Source: Algimonas porphyrae
GTDB lineage: Bacteria; Pseudomonadota; Alphaproteobacteria; Caulobacterales; Maricaulaceae
Length of the DNA stretch: 64,000 nucleotides
Assembly: GCF_041429795.1 (NCBI RefSeq)
Contig: NZ_CP163424.1
Location: forward strand, 1,552,001 to 1,616,000
Reading direction: 5' to 3'
Below, piece after piece: positions 18,269 through 26,727 of the stretch (positions are counted from its first letter, which is position 1; each line of letters opens with the position of its first letter). A program made the translations under genes and the position numbers. A model generated the notes under the pieces. It did not search any database. It saw only the letters and a list, made by a program, of their open reading frames with translations, and was not told where the DNA came from.

Positions 18269-19050
18269 CGGTCATTAGACTCCGTAATAGGGTTTTTGCC
18301 GAGCCTCAGGATCAGATTGTCGATCGTATATTGACCTGCCGCGTTGAGCGCGCGCTCTTCCTTGGCCTGAACCATGGATTGGACGAGCACCAGAACGGCG
18401 GACATGATCAGGGCGAGCAGTGTCGTGGTGAAGGCGACGCCGAGCCGTTGCGTGACCTGGTAGAGGAAGTCCTCGCTCTCTGCATTGGCGGGAACCCCGG
18501 CATATTGCAGCGCGAACATGATCCCCATGACGGTTCCGATAAAGCCGAGACTTGGGATCAGCCAGGTCAGATATCGCAGGATGGAATAGCGCAGGTCGAT
18601 TTCGTGCATATAGAGCTCAAGTGAGGCATTCATCACACCGAGCGCCTGATCTTCTTTGCCGCTGACGCGGTACTGATCGATGGTTCGGCTGATAAGACGT
18701 GGCAAGAAAGCGTTGCGGGCGAACTTTCGGCTCGCAATGCTGTCGCGGATCTTGCCCAGCACAGCGTGATCGAGCTGCCGTCCATCCGTCGGCAGATAAC
18801 CCCGCGCCAACTGGCTTTCCTCATCCTTGGCGGCGCTCCAGCGCAGGACCAGCTCGCCGAAGCCGGTAAAGAGCGCAATCCACATGATGTTCTGCACCGT
18901 GAACGGCCAGAAGGAGGCGTCGCTATCGAGCAGGATTTCCTGCAGGGCCGGGCCCGTCGTAAACCGGATAATGCCGATCAGCACGACTGCCGCGACAATG
19001 GCGATGAGAAACACGAAAGCGCGTTTGATGAGCGTGTCTGTCTGGTTCAT
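18265..19050 (-). CDS. MotA/TolQ/ExbB-like proton channel family protein
   Basis: A 261-aa inner-membrane protein with four hydrophobic segments: about 10-28, a second at FWPFTVQNIMWIALF, and the two family-defining helices LIPSLGFIGTVMGIMFAL and LGVAFTTTLLALIMSAVLVLVQ. A large cytoplasmic loop lies between segments 2 and 3. The Gly/Thr pattern in the last two helices matches TolQ/ExbB/MotA subunits, which use the proton gradient. Its natural partners would be the two VWA proteins encoded just upstream, which replace ExbD/TolR here. It overlaps the SUMF1-like gene by 4 bp. Confidence 0.87.
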   Translation of the reverse strand: MNQTDTLIKRAFVFLIAIVAAVVLIGIIRFTTGPALQEILLDSDASFWPFTVQNIMWIALFTGFGELVLRWSAAKDEESQLARGYLPTDGRQLDHAVLGKIRDSIASRKFARNAFLPRLISRTIDQYRVSGKEDQALGVMNASLELYMHEIDLRYSILRYLTWLIPSLGFIGTVMGIMFALQYAGVPANAESEDFLYQVTQRLGVAFTTTLLALIMSAVLVLVQSMVQAKEERALNAAGQYTIDNLILRLGKNPITESNDR

Positions 19051-19093
19051 CGGATAGGTCCTAACGCGTCAGATTGAATTTAGTAACAGGGCA

Positions 19094-20077
19094 TCAGTCA
19101 CACACACCCTGATCGGTGCTGGCCAGAGCCATGAACTGGCCGCTATTGCGTTCGGCCAATTCTTCCATGAACTCGACCGTGCCGTCATAATCGAAATAGT
19201 TGCCGACCACGACTGTATGGATTTCCTTGCGCCCATTATTGAGGCGCGTGAGTTCGCGCACCAATCGATTGGGCGACAGACCATTATTGGCTGCCGGATT
19301 GGGCAGTCCGTCGGACACGAGAAAAATCGCCTGCCCGGGGCCGTTCAGAAGAGTTTGAAACGCATCCAGCATGGAGGCCGAGCCGCCAAACTGCGTCGTC
19401 AGGCGCGCGGCGAACTGTTTGGCTTGTGTCTGCGCGCCCGCGGCGTTGACGTTGCGGAGGCCGCCGCCCGGTGGCCAGGCTTGCGTGCGCGGACCGCTAT
19501 CGGTTTGCTGAAAGCCGATAACGCGCAAAGCGTGATTGTCCTGCAGGCTGTCAATAATACGGTCGATGGCGCGAGCGACACTACGCTCATGCCCGGCCAT
19601 GCAGCGATTCATGTCCAGCGCGATCGCGATGTCATCCTGCGCTGTCTTCAGCCCCAGAAACCGGAAAGAGACAAGCGCCGGTTTGGGACTGTCCTGCGGG
19701 GCGGGCTTGTCTACGACGGGCTCGGGTTCTGGGGTAGCGCGAATGACTTCGGCCTGTTTTTCGAGCAGGGCCGCTTCCGCCGCGCGCAGTTCCGCCAGCA
19801 GCTTATCAGCGTCCGACCGGATGTCGGACACGGCCTGAATGGATGCCGAGCGCTTGGCTTCCAGCGCCTTGCGCTTCTCGACCGTCTCGACGGAGCTGTC
19901 CTCGGCAGCCCGGAGCAGGTCGCTAATGGCGTTTTCCGGCGTCAGTTCGCGGATCTCCTTCTGATAGTAGGGCAGAAGGATAATCGCGAGCAGGGCGAAG
20001 GCGCCCATGGCGGCTGCGAACAGATCGACCGCGCTGAGCGAGAAGACATTGACCTCTCTGTCGGCGCGCCTTTTCAT
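19094..20077 (-). CDS. membrane-anchored VWA-domain protein with degenerate MIDAS
   Basis: A 327-aa protein paralogous to the gene upstream. I place the start at the ATG at 20077 (MKRRADREVN), which aligns with the paralogue; a GTG at 20116 would overlap the upstream gene by 26 bp. One membrane helix with an Asp at its start (Asp18, SAVDLFAAAMGAF) resembles ExbD/TolR/MotB anchors. A coiled coil spans about 40-115, a Pro-rich linker follows, and then a VWA domain. The MIDAS motif is ALDMNRC (Asp155, Asn157, Cys159) instead of DxSxS, so metal-dependent ligand binding is doubtful. Confidence 0.85.
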   Translation of the reverse strand: MKRRADREVNVFSLSAVDLFAAAMGAFALLAIILLPYYQKEIRELTPENAISDLLRAAEDSSVETVEKRKALEAKRSASIQAVSDIRSDADKLLAELRAAEAALLEKQAEVIRATPEPEPVVDKPAPQDSPKPALVSFRFLGLKTAQDDIAIALDMNRCMAGHERSVARAIDRIIDSLQDNHALRVIGFQQTDSGPRTQAWPPGGGLRNVNAAGAQTQAKQFAARLTTQFGGSASMLDAFQTLLNGPGQAIFLVSDGLPNPAANNGLSPNRLVRELTRLNNGRKEIHTVVVGNYFDYDGTVEFMEELAERNSGQFMALASTDQGVCD

Positions 20078-20090
20078 GACTTGAAGCGCG

Positions 20091-21029
20091 TCATCGCGCC
20101 CGCCCGACAAAGTCACCGCGATTGTTGCTGGCCAGTTCCTGCAGGAACAGGGTCAATTGGGGGTCAGACGTATAGTCGCCGATCGCAACCGTGTGAATCT
20201 CGGACCGGCCCCGGTTACGGCGTGTGATGTTCCGGACAATGTCGCCGGGCTGACCATCGTCGGGCTGTCCATCACTGATCAGAATGACGGCACCGGGCTG
20301 CAGATTCAGCGCGCGAACCAGCGCGCTTTGCGTCGGCGTCCCGCCACCAAAGTCGCGCGGTAGACGCGACACGAAGTTCAGTGCGCCCCGGACATCGTTC
20401 GGCGTGGCGCGGGTGAGGGCTCCGCCAGGTGGGTAGGTGGAATAGCTTGGCCCGCCGCGATAGCCGAGAATGGCAAAGCGGTTGTCAGCCTGCATCTGAC
20501 CGAGAATTTCGTTGAGGGCAGACACCACATTCGATGTGTGGGACTGCATCGAACCGGACATGTCGACCACGATCAGCACGTCCTTTTGCGATGTGCCGAT
20601 ACCCAGAATGGAAAATTCGACACCTCGTCCCGTCGATCGCGGCGGATTGGGAATGGGGTCGGGTTCCGGAACGGGTTTCGGGATCGGGGGCGGATCGGGA
20701 ATTTCGATCTCAGCCGTCTGTTGCTGGACTTCGCGAATTTTCGCCTCGATGTCCGACATATTTTCTTCGGTCGTGCGATATTGTCTGTCTAGCAGGCGGA
20801 TTTCTGCCTGAATGGCACGGATTTCGGCCATTTCGGACTGGGTCGAGGAAGCAACAAGGCGGCGCTTTTCGACAAGTTCTTCCAATTCTTCCATCGACGT
20901 GTCCGAGCCGCCCAGCTTGTAATAGGGAAACAGCACCAGAACGATCAGGATGAACGCCCCCAGCGCAGCTGCGAACAGGTCCAGCGCTGAGATGGAGAAG
21001 ACGGTGATGTTACGCTGGCGTGACCGCAT
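20091..21029 (-). CDS. membrane-anchored VWA-domain protein with intact MIDAS
   Basis: A 312-aa protein. A short basic N-terminus is followed by one membrane helix beginning at Asp17 (SALDLFAAALGAF), placed like the proton-pathway Asp of ExbD/TolR/MotB. A coiled coil spans about 45-110, then a Pro-rich linker, then a VWA domain from about 135. The MIDAS is complete: Asp156, Ser158 and Ser160 in VVDMSGSM, a later Thr in GGGTPTQ, and Asp in SDGQPDD. It should bind a divalent metal and an acidic ligand in the periplasm. It sits 13 bp after the 266-aa gene and precedes its paralogue. Confidence 0.87.
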   Translation of the reverse strand: MRSRQRNITVFSISALDLFAAALGAFILIVLVLFPYYKLGGSDTSMEELEELVEKRRLVASSTQSEMAEIRAIQAEIRLLDRQYRTTEENMSDIEAKIREVQQQTAEIEIPDPPPIPKPVPEPDPIPNPPRSTGRGVEFSILGIGTSQKDVLIVVDMSGSMQSHTSNVVSALNEILGQMQADNRFAILGYRGGPSYSTYPPGGALTRATPNDVRGALNFVSRLPRDFGGGTPTQSALVRALNLQPGAVILISDGQPDDGQPGDIVRNITRRNRGRSEIHTVAIGDYTSDPQLTLFLQELASNNRGDFVGRAR

Positions 21030-21042
21030 TCAGCCCGGGCCG

Positions 21043-21843
21043 CTAACCAATGCCGCCCAGAATGCGGATCAGCGAGAACAGACGTTCGCGCTTCGCATTC
21101 TCGCGCGCCTGCTCGTCCATGTCGCGGGCGAGTGCGGCGGCATCCTGAACGGTTTCGGCATTGACGCCTTCATTCACTGCATCGTTGGACCGGGCCAGCC
21201 GCTTATCCAGATCCCCCATATAAAGGGCTTCGAGCTCATCGATTTCGTCTGCAAAGCCGACATATTCGATGTCATCGCGTTCCGTGACCAGCGCAGCCGT
21301 ATAGGCGCGGACGGCCTGCCGTTCCCCCGCACCGAGACGATCCAGCGCCTCGGAGAGGATCTGGCGCAGATAGAGCGCGTCCTCGCGAATAGCCATGTCA
21401 TTGGCGGACAGATCAGACCGAAAAGCCAGCAGACTATCGACCTGTCCCTGAATGAAACTGCCGCATAGCGCGTCGAAATAGGCGATATGGGCCATGCCGG
21501 CGACAGTTCGTTCCGGGGCGGCCTGTCGCAGCACAGGATCGGCAATGTCTTCGATAACGTCGATCATCGGGAAGTCGGCACGCAGGCGTCGGACTTCGTT
21601 CTGCGTCATATAGTCGGCCATGAGCTGCGAGAGTTCGGGCGTGATGTCATCTGATAAAGCCTGGCTCAGGCGGAAGAAAATATAGCGCGATTTAGGGCCT
21701 TCATCCGGGAAACCGGACATCAGCGTCACGCATTGTTCCGTCTGCTCCGTCGTCAGGGATGAGGGAGCAATTTGCGCCGCATCACTGGCCCAGCCTGTCA
21801 GCGGGAGCAGCAAAGCCGTCGTTGTTATCAGAAATGACTTCAT
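21043..21843 (-). CDS. secreted helical protein, 266 aa, in the VWA operon
   Basis: Family not recognised. A Sec signal peptide (MKSFLITTTALLLPLTGWA) is followed by an all-helical mature domain of about 245 residues with regularly spaced Leu and acidic residues, probably partly coiled coil toward the C-terminus (ALARDMDEQARENAKRERL). Its ATG overlaps the stop of the MORN-type lipoprotein gene (ATGA), and the first VWA gene follows after 13 bp, so it belongs to the same expression unit. A periplasmic partner of the VWA domains is the simplest inference. Confidence 0.78.
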   Translation of the reverse strand: MKSFLITTTALLLPLTGWASDAAQIAPSSLTTEQTEQCVTLMSGFPDEGPKSRYIFFRLSQALSDDITPELSQLMADYMTQNEVRRLRADFPMIDVIEDIADPVLRQAAPERTVAGMAHIAYFDALCGSFIQGQVDSLLAFRSDLSANDMAIREDALYLRQILSEALDRLGAGERQAVRAYTAALVTERDDIEYVGFADEIDELEALYMGDLDKRLARSNDAVNEGVNAETVQDAAALARDMDEQARENAKRERLFSLIRILGGIG

Positions 21844-23804
21844 CCGCTCCTGTCTCCCAGTCTGAAGGGCGATGCGACGACCGATCCAGCCGGAGCCTCG
21901 CCCATATCCTGACCCTGTCTATAACGCCTGAGTGCAACGGAACCTGAACGTTCGACCCGCATCACCCCGTTGGCAGCGCCTTGGGCAAAATTGCCTTCAA
22001 GCGCATAGGATCCCTGCGGCGCGCGGACGATGCGGTAGCCCGGCCCATCGGAGCGACCATCCCGGGCATAGCCGTAATGTTCGACCAGATCACCGCGATT
22101 ATTGCGGAACACACCGACACCTGAACCATTGGCCAGACCATCTTCACACGCGCCCAGCCATGTCCCTGTACCCGTCGGACCGGAATAGGCGCAGCGTGTC
22201 GCGACCGTATCGAGTGATCGCTGGTTCTCGGCGTAGAGTTCGCCAAGCTTCGCTTTCAGATCCTCAAAGCGAATGGCCGTAATGGTTTCGTTGCTGTCGA
22301 TCAGATCGACTTGGATTTCCGTTTGCATGTTAAGCGCAGGAATCATCGCCTGCAGATAGTTGGACCCGACCGCATCCGAGAGGCGGTTACGGCGCATGGC
22401 TTCGGTCGCGCTGAATATCGCCCCTTGAATAGCGGCATTGATGGCGATCTGCTCGCCGATGTTCGGACCTCTGTCCCGTGCGTTCCGGTCAAGACATGCC
22501 TGATATTCACGCCGGCTTTGCGCATTGGAACAGTCCTCATCACCGCCGCCACTGCTATTGGCAATGGCGACACCTGCGACGACGGCAGACAGGACGCCGA
22601 GCGCGACGGCCGTATTTTGCTGCCGGGCGAGTTTGCGGCGTTCTTCCAGCACACGATATTCTTCCCGCAGAATATCACGCACCTGGGCGCCCATTTCGCC
22701 ATTGATGACGCCGTCATAGAGGCGCAGCGACTGGACCGAGAGATATTTCTGCTCCGCCTCGAGCAGCCGTTCGGCATAGCGAAGCCGGGCGAGGTAATCC
22801 GGTGCATCGTCGCCCACCAGCGTCAGCGCGGCAAGGCTCTCATCATAGTCGGAAATGGCGTCCGCGCGGCGGAACATGGACGCCTTGACTGGATCGGCCC
22901 GGTTGATGATGTCGACGACACGGTTCACGAAACCGTCCGTGAAAGCATATTCCAATATGTCGCCACTATCCTTGTCGAGGTTAGACACGCTCGCCCCATC
23001 CAGCCGTATTTTCTCGATCGGGTAGGCGCTTACGGTCCCCGCGCGCGGCTGCGTCAAGCGGGACCGCTCCGGGCTCTGTACCGGCGCAGCGGAAATATGG
23101 CTGATCAGGTCCAGCTCCGGGACGCCCGCTTCGATGCGTCCCGCTTGCAAGGCCGTCGCGTCCGTGATGGCCTGCGCATAATTCTGCCCGGCGGCGGAAT
23201 CGATGATGGGGGATGAGGCCAGCAGGATGCCTTCCGTTCCGACGGCTGCGCGCGGATCGGTCCGGACCGTCACCAGCGGGGTGATCAGATCACCGAAGCT
23301 GAGCGGCTTGTCACCCATCATGGCTTCAGGGTCAGGATAGCTGTATGTGGTGAAGTCGACGGCGACGACGGATGGCAGGCTTTCCGCCTGTGTCATCGGC
23401 ACTGAGGTCAGCGACCCGTCACTGGCGAGTGTAATGCGGTGCGGGCTGAGCAGAACGGAATGTTCGGGCAGGCGCGCAGCGAGTTCCCGGTAGAGCGACA
23501 TGGCGAAATAGTTGGACTTCAGAACCATGGAGTTGGCGAGCGCCTGCGTTTCGACCGCATCGGACGATCCGCCCCGCCCACCGATGGCCGCGCCTGCATA
23601 AGCTTCGGCGAAGTCGGCTTCGGCGTCCTCTTCGACAAAAGCCGGGAAGCGGATGACAGCCAGCGTCGTTCCCACAGGCGCGCTTTGGCGCAAGGTGACC
23701 TCAGGACCGCCCGTCATTGCGCTGGTTCGTGTGCCCTGCGCGGTTGACGCACAGCCGGTCATGATCAGGGCTGTCCCCAGTAAAAGGATAAGGGGTTTGC
23801 GCAT
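21840..23804 (-). CDS. large lipoprotein with C-terminal MORN-like repeats
   Basis: First gene of the VWA/channel operon. I chose the ATG at 23804 (MRKPLILLLG), with GGAG upstream and a lipobox MTGC near residue 17; a longer frame from 23831 spoils the signal peptide. The mature 654-aa product has an alpha/beta-looking N-terminal half, a hydrophobic helix near the middle (AVALGVLSAVVAGVAIANSSGGG), a Cys-containing stretch, and a C-terminal region with glycine-spaced MORN-like units (GTGTWLGAC, GSGVGVFRN, GPGYRIVR, GANGVMRVERSG style). MORN repeats bind lipids or proteins. Likely outer-membrane-anchored component; function unknown. Confidence 0.8.
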   Translation of the reverse strand: MRKPLILLLGTALIMTGCASTAQGTRTSAMTGGPEVTLRQSAPVGTTLAVIRFPAFVEEDAEADFAEAYAGAAIGGRGGSSDAVETQALANSMVLKSNYFAMSLYRELAARLPEHSVLLSPHRITLASDGSLTSVPMTQAESLPSVVAVDFTTYSYPDPEAMMGDKPLSFGDLITPLVTVRTDPRAAVGTEGILLASSPIIDSAAGQNYAQAITDATALQAGRIEAGVPELDLISHISAAPVQSPERSRLTQPRAGTVSAYPIEKIRLDGASVSNLDKDSGDILEYAFTDGFVNRVVDIINRADPVKASMFRRADAISDYDESLAALTLVGDDAPDYLARLRYAERLLEAEQKYLSVQSLRLYDGVINGEMGAQVRDILREEYRVLEERRKLARQQNTAVALGVLSAVVAGVAIANSSGGGDEDCSNAQSRREYQACLDRNARDRGPNIGEQIAINAAIQGAIFSATEAMRRNRLSDAVGSNYLQAMIPALNMQTEIQVDLIDSNETITAIRFEDLKAKLGELYAENQRSLDTVATRCAYSGPTGTGTWLGACEDGLANGSGVGVFRNNRGDLVEHYGYARDGRSDGPGYRIVRAPQGSYALEGNFAQGAANGVMRVERSGSVALRRYRQGQDMGEAPAGSVVASPFRLGDRSG

Positions 23805-23897
23805 AAACGGGCTCCGCAGCGATTGTGGCACATCGATGCCGTAATCCCTAATGGGTACAACCTTAATGCAGGCTGAGCGGTTCCAGATCGCGAAAAA

Positions 23898-25634
23898 CTA
23901 GCCTTGAAGCGCTTTCAACCGGGCGAAAACGCCGTCTTGCTCACGCAGTTCCGTCTCGGTCCCGCTTTCAACGACCCGGCCCTCTTCGATCACGTAAACC
24001 CGATCAGCGCCTTTGATGGTGGCGAGTCGGTGTGCGATGACAAGCGTGGTCCGGCCTTCGGACAGACGGTTCAGGGCGCGTTGAACCTTGGCCTCGGATT
24101 CCGCATCCAGCGCCGACGTGGCCTCATCCAGCAGGAGGATCGGCGCATCGCGGAGCAGCGCGCGGGCAATGCTGAGTTGCTGGCGTTGTCCACCTGAGAG
24201 CGTGTCGCCCGCTTCGCCCAGAACGGTATCGTAGCCATCCGGGAGAGACATGATGAAATCATGCGCATCAGCCGCTTTGGCAGCGTCGACAATCTCGTCA
24301 GTGCTCGCGTCGCTGCGACCCAGGGCGATATTCGCGGCAACCGTGTCGGAAAACAGGGTGACGTGCTGGCTGACGAGCGCGATCTGGCTTCGGAGGCTGG
24401 CAAGGGTCACATCGCGTATGTCGTGACCGTCGATCAGAACGGCACCGGCTGAAACGTCGAAAAGTCGCGGGACAAGATTGAGCAAAGTCGTCTTTCCACC
24501 ACCGGAGGGGCCAACCAGCGCGATGCGCTGTCCCGGTTGCGCGGTCAGGCTGACATCGCTGATCGCCTGCGTGCCATCCGGATAATAAAAGCTCACATTG
24601 CGGAGTTCGACCTGGCCGCTGATTGCGCCGAGTTCGCGGGCGTCTTCGCCTTCGATGAGCAAGCTGCGCATATCGGCAACGTCGAAAATCCGTGACAGGC
24701 TGGCGAGCATTTCCTGGACGACATTGTTCATCGTTCCGAGTGCGCGCAAGCGCGGCGCCAGGATCAGAAGGCCGGTCAAAACGGCGACGATCTCCCCCGC
24801 CGTGACCACGTCGGAGCGGATCATCCAGATGCCGACGATCAGAACCCCGGCAATGGCGAGTCCGCCCAGCACTTCCAGTATCGGGTCGACGCGGGCCTGC
24901 TGGCTGACCAGCTTCATGAACAGATCGATCCGTTTGCGGAAACTGATGCCCAAACGCTCGCGCTCGCGGTCCTGCAGACCATAGGCGCGGACCAGTCTGG
25001 CACCGTCAAAGCTTTCCTTCAGTTCCGACGTAATGCGTCCGACATGGGCTTGCGCATCGCTAGCCGAGCCTCGCATGCGGCGCGACAGGGCGATCAGCGG
25101 CGCCAGTGCCAGCCCGAAGACGGCCATGGCCAGGCTGAGCTGCCAGCTCTGGATCAGCATCGCGCCGATGACAAAGATGATCGACAGCAGGTCGCGGACA
25201 AGATTGCCGACGATCCGGATCAGTGCATTGCCGACCACGCCGACATCGGAGACGAACCGCGAAATTAGCGTGCCGGACGGTTCACGCGACAAGGTCGCCA
25301 GATCGACGGACAGGGCCGCATCGAACATATCCTGCTGCATGTCGGCTACGGCGTTCAAGGCGATCGCATTGGTCGCAACGCGTTGCAGATAGTTGGTCAA
25401 TGCACTGATCAGCGGAATGCCGATGACAAAGGGCAGGACCAGCTTGGCATAGTCGGCAACGGAGGTGTCGGCTCCAGCATCGATGACGATCTGTACGACG
25501 AACAGATAGGCAGCCGTCGCAACGGCATAGACTGTCATGTAGAGCAGGGCGAGGAGAAGCCTGGCCTTTTGCGGCGCAAGATAATCCTGCCAGAGGCGCC
25601 TGATCAGCGCCCGGTCATGCGGGCTGTCAGCCAA
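23898..25634 (-). CDS. ABC exporter, fused membrane and ATPase domains (MsbA-like)
   Basis: A 578-aa half-transporter. Six membrane segments in the first about 320 residues are followed by the nucleotide-binding domain with Walker A GPSGGGKTT, signature LSGGQRQQLSIARALL, Walker B ILLLDEATSAL and H-loop IAHRLATI. It would work as a homodimer, most probably flipping lipid A-core or another lipid, since MsbA is the closest architecture. Its start overlaps the phosphatase-DUF4170 gene by 8 bp; in related bacteria phosphatase, DUF4170 and LPS genes also cluster. Substrate inferred, not shown. Confidence 0.88.
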   Translation of the reverse strand: MADSPHDRALIRRLWQDYLAPQKARLLLALLYMTVYAVATAAYLFVVQIVIDAGADTSVADYAKLVLPFVIGIPLISALTNYLQRVATNAIALNAVADMQQDMFDAALSVDLATLSREPSGTLISRFVSDVGVVGNALIRIVGNLVRDLLSIIFVIGAMLIQSWQLSLAMAVFGLALAPLIALSRRMRGSASDAQAHVGRITSELKESFDGARLVRAYGLQDRERERLGISFRKRIDLFMKLVSQQARVDPILEVLGGLAIAGVLIVGIWMIRSDVVTAGEIVAVLTGLLILAPRLRALGTMNNVVQEMLASLSRIFDVADMRSLLIEGEDARELGAISGQVELRNVSFYYPDGTQAISDVSLTAQPGQRIALVGPSGGGKTTLLNLVPRLFDVSAGAVLIDGHDIRDVTLASLRSQIALVSQHVTLFSDTVAANIALGRSDASTDEIVDAAKAADAHDFIMSLPDGYDTVLGEAGDTLSGGQRQQLSIARALLRDAPILLLDEATSALDAESEAKVQRALNRLSEGRTTLVIAHRLATIKGADRVYVIEEGRVVESGTETELREQDGVFARLKALQG

Positions 25635-26727
25635 TGACGCCGTCTTTGTCGGGATCGATCAACTCATGCGCGTGAAGAATGAAATATCGGGCATGAGCGT
25701 TATCGACGGTGCGGTGCGCCGCACCTTTCCAGGCATCGAATGCATCGGCATAATTGGCAAAGGCGCCGACGAAATCGATCGCGGACAGATCCTTGAACGT
25801 CGTTTTCATCGGGTCGACGAGCTCACCGCCAATCACGAGGTGCAGAAGCTGGATGGGCGCTGTGTCACGGTCACTCATGGTCGTTCCCAGATATCGGTAA
25901 TCGTTTGGCGTGGCCTCGCCCGATGTTAGGCGGTCCATCACCGGTTTCATCTGCGCCAATAGCAAGCCATGCAAGGACGGGGAAGCGCAAATCACGCCTG
26001 GACCTGAGGTCTTCGAGCTATTGTAGCGGGGCACGTGACCATACAGATCGGTGACGAGGGCTCCTGCTTCCGTCGCGATCAAAGCAGCGGCAGCAATATC
26101 CCAGTCCGACTTCGGCGTGAATGAGAGCGTGGCGTCCGCCTGACCTGATGCGACCATGGCAATCCGGTAGGCCATACTGTTGCTGATCCGGTATTGCATG
26201 GATGGAAAGTCGAGCCGTTTGAATTTGCGCGGATAGCCGACCATCACGCAATTTTCGATCCGGTCTCGATCCGAAATGCGTAAAGGCACATCATTGAGCG
26301 TGGCGCCGCCACCCAGACGCGCCGCGTAGAACTCATCCTTGAGCGGGTTGAAAACGCAGCCCGCGACCGCCCGACCGTCTTCGATCACAGCGACGCAGAC
26401 GGCAAATCCTGGTTTGCGGTCGATAAAGGCCCGCGTCCCATCGATTGGATCGACAACGAAGCTCCGGCGGCATTGATGCCGGGATTGATCATCCTGCGTT
26501 TCTTCGGAAAGCCAGCCATAATCCGGGCGCGCGCCAAGCAGCTCCGCCTGGAGATAGTCGTTCACAGCAATATCGGCGTCCGTGACGGGATGGTTTTCAT
26601 ACTTGTCCCACACTTTCGCATCGTTGCGGTGATAAGCGATGCGGCTGATCTCGCCAGCCTGACGGACAACCCGCGTCAGCAGGGCCAGATCGTCTCGGTC
26701 ACGTGTGTCCGGACTAGCGCCCGGCAA
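25627..26727 (-). CDS. CysQ/inositol-monophosphatase-type phosphatase fused to a DUF4170 domain
   Basis: A 366-aa protein. Residues 1 to about 265 are a lithium-sensitive Mg-dependent phosphatase: metal ligands in WLSEET (72-77), DPIDGTRAF (93-101) and SDWDIAA (207-213), as in 3'(2'),5'-bisphosphate nucleotidase and inositol monophosphatase. Residues 284-366 match DUF4170 (GGELVDP...DFVGAF..Y..A..AW..AAHRTVDNAHARYFILH), normally a separate protein of about 80 aa. Met284 (ATG at 25876-25878) would be its natural start, so loss of a stop codon probably fused the two. It overlaps pmbA by 14 bp. Confidence 0.87.
   Translation of the reverse strand: MPGASPDTRDRDDLALLTRVVRQAGEISRIAYHRNDAKVWDKYENHPVTDADIAVNDYLQAELLGARPDYGWLSEETQDDQSRHQCRRSFVVDPIDGTRAFIDRKPGFAVCVAVIEDGRAVAGCVFNPLKDEFYAARLGGGATLNDVPLRISDRDRIENCVMVGYPRKFKRLDFPSMQYRISNSMAYRIAMVASGQADATLSFTPKSDWDIAAAALIATEAGALVTDLYGHVPRYNSSKTSGPGVICASPSLHGLLLAQMKPVMDRLTSGEATPNDYRYLGTTMSDRDTAPIQLLHLVIGGELVDPMKTTFKDLSAIDFVGAFANYADAFDAWKGAAHRTVDNAHARYFILHAHELIDPDKDGVIG

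Noticed and set aside
16721-23804. Identification of the channel/VWA operon as a Zorya-type phage defence system
   Set aside because: A MotA-like channel is shared, but no ZorB peptidoglycan-binding domain, helicase (ZorD) or other Zorya effectors are present.
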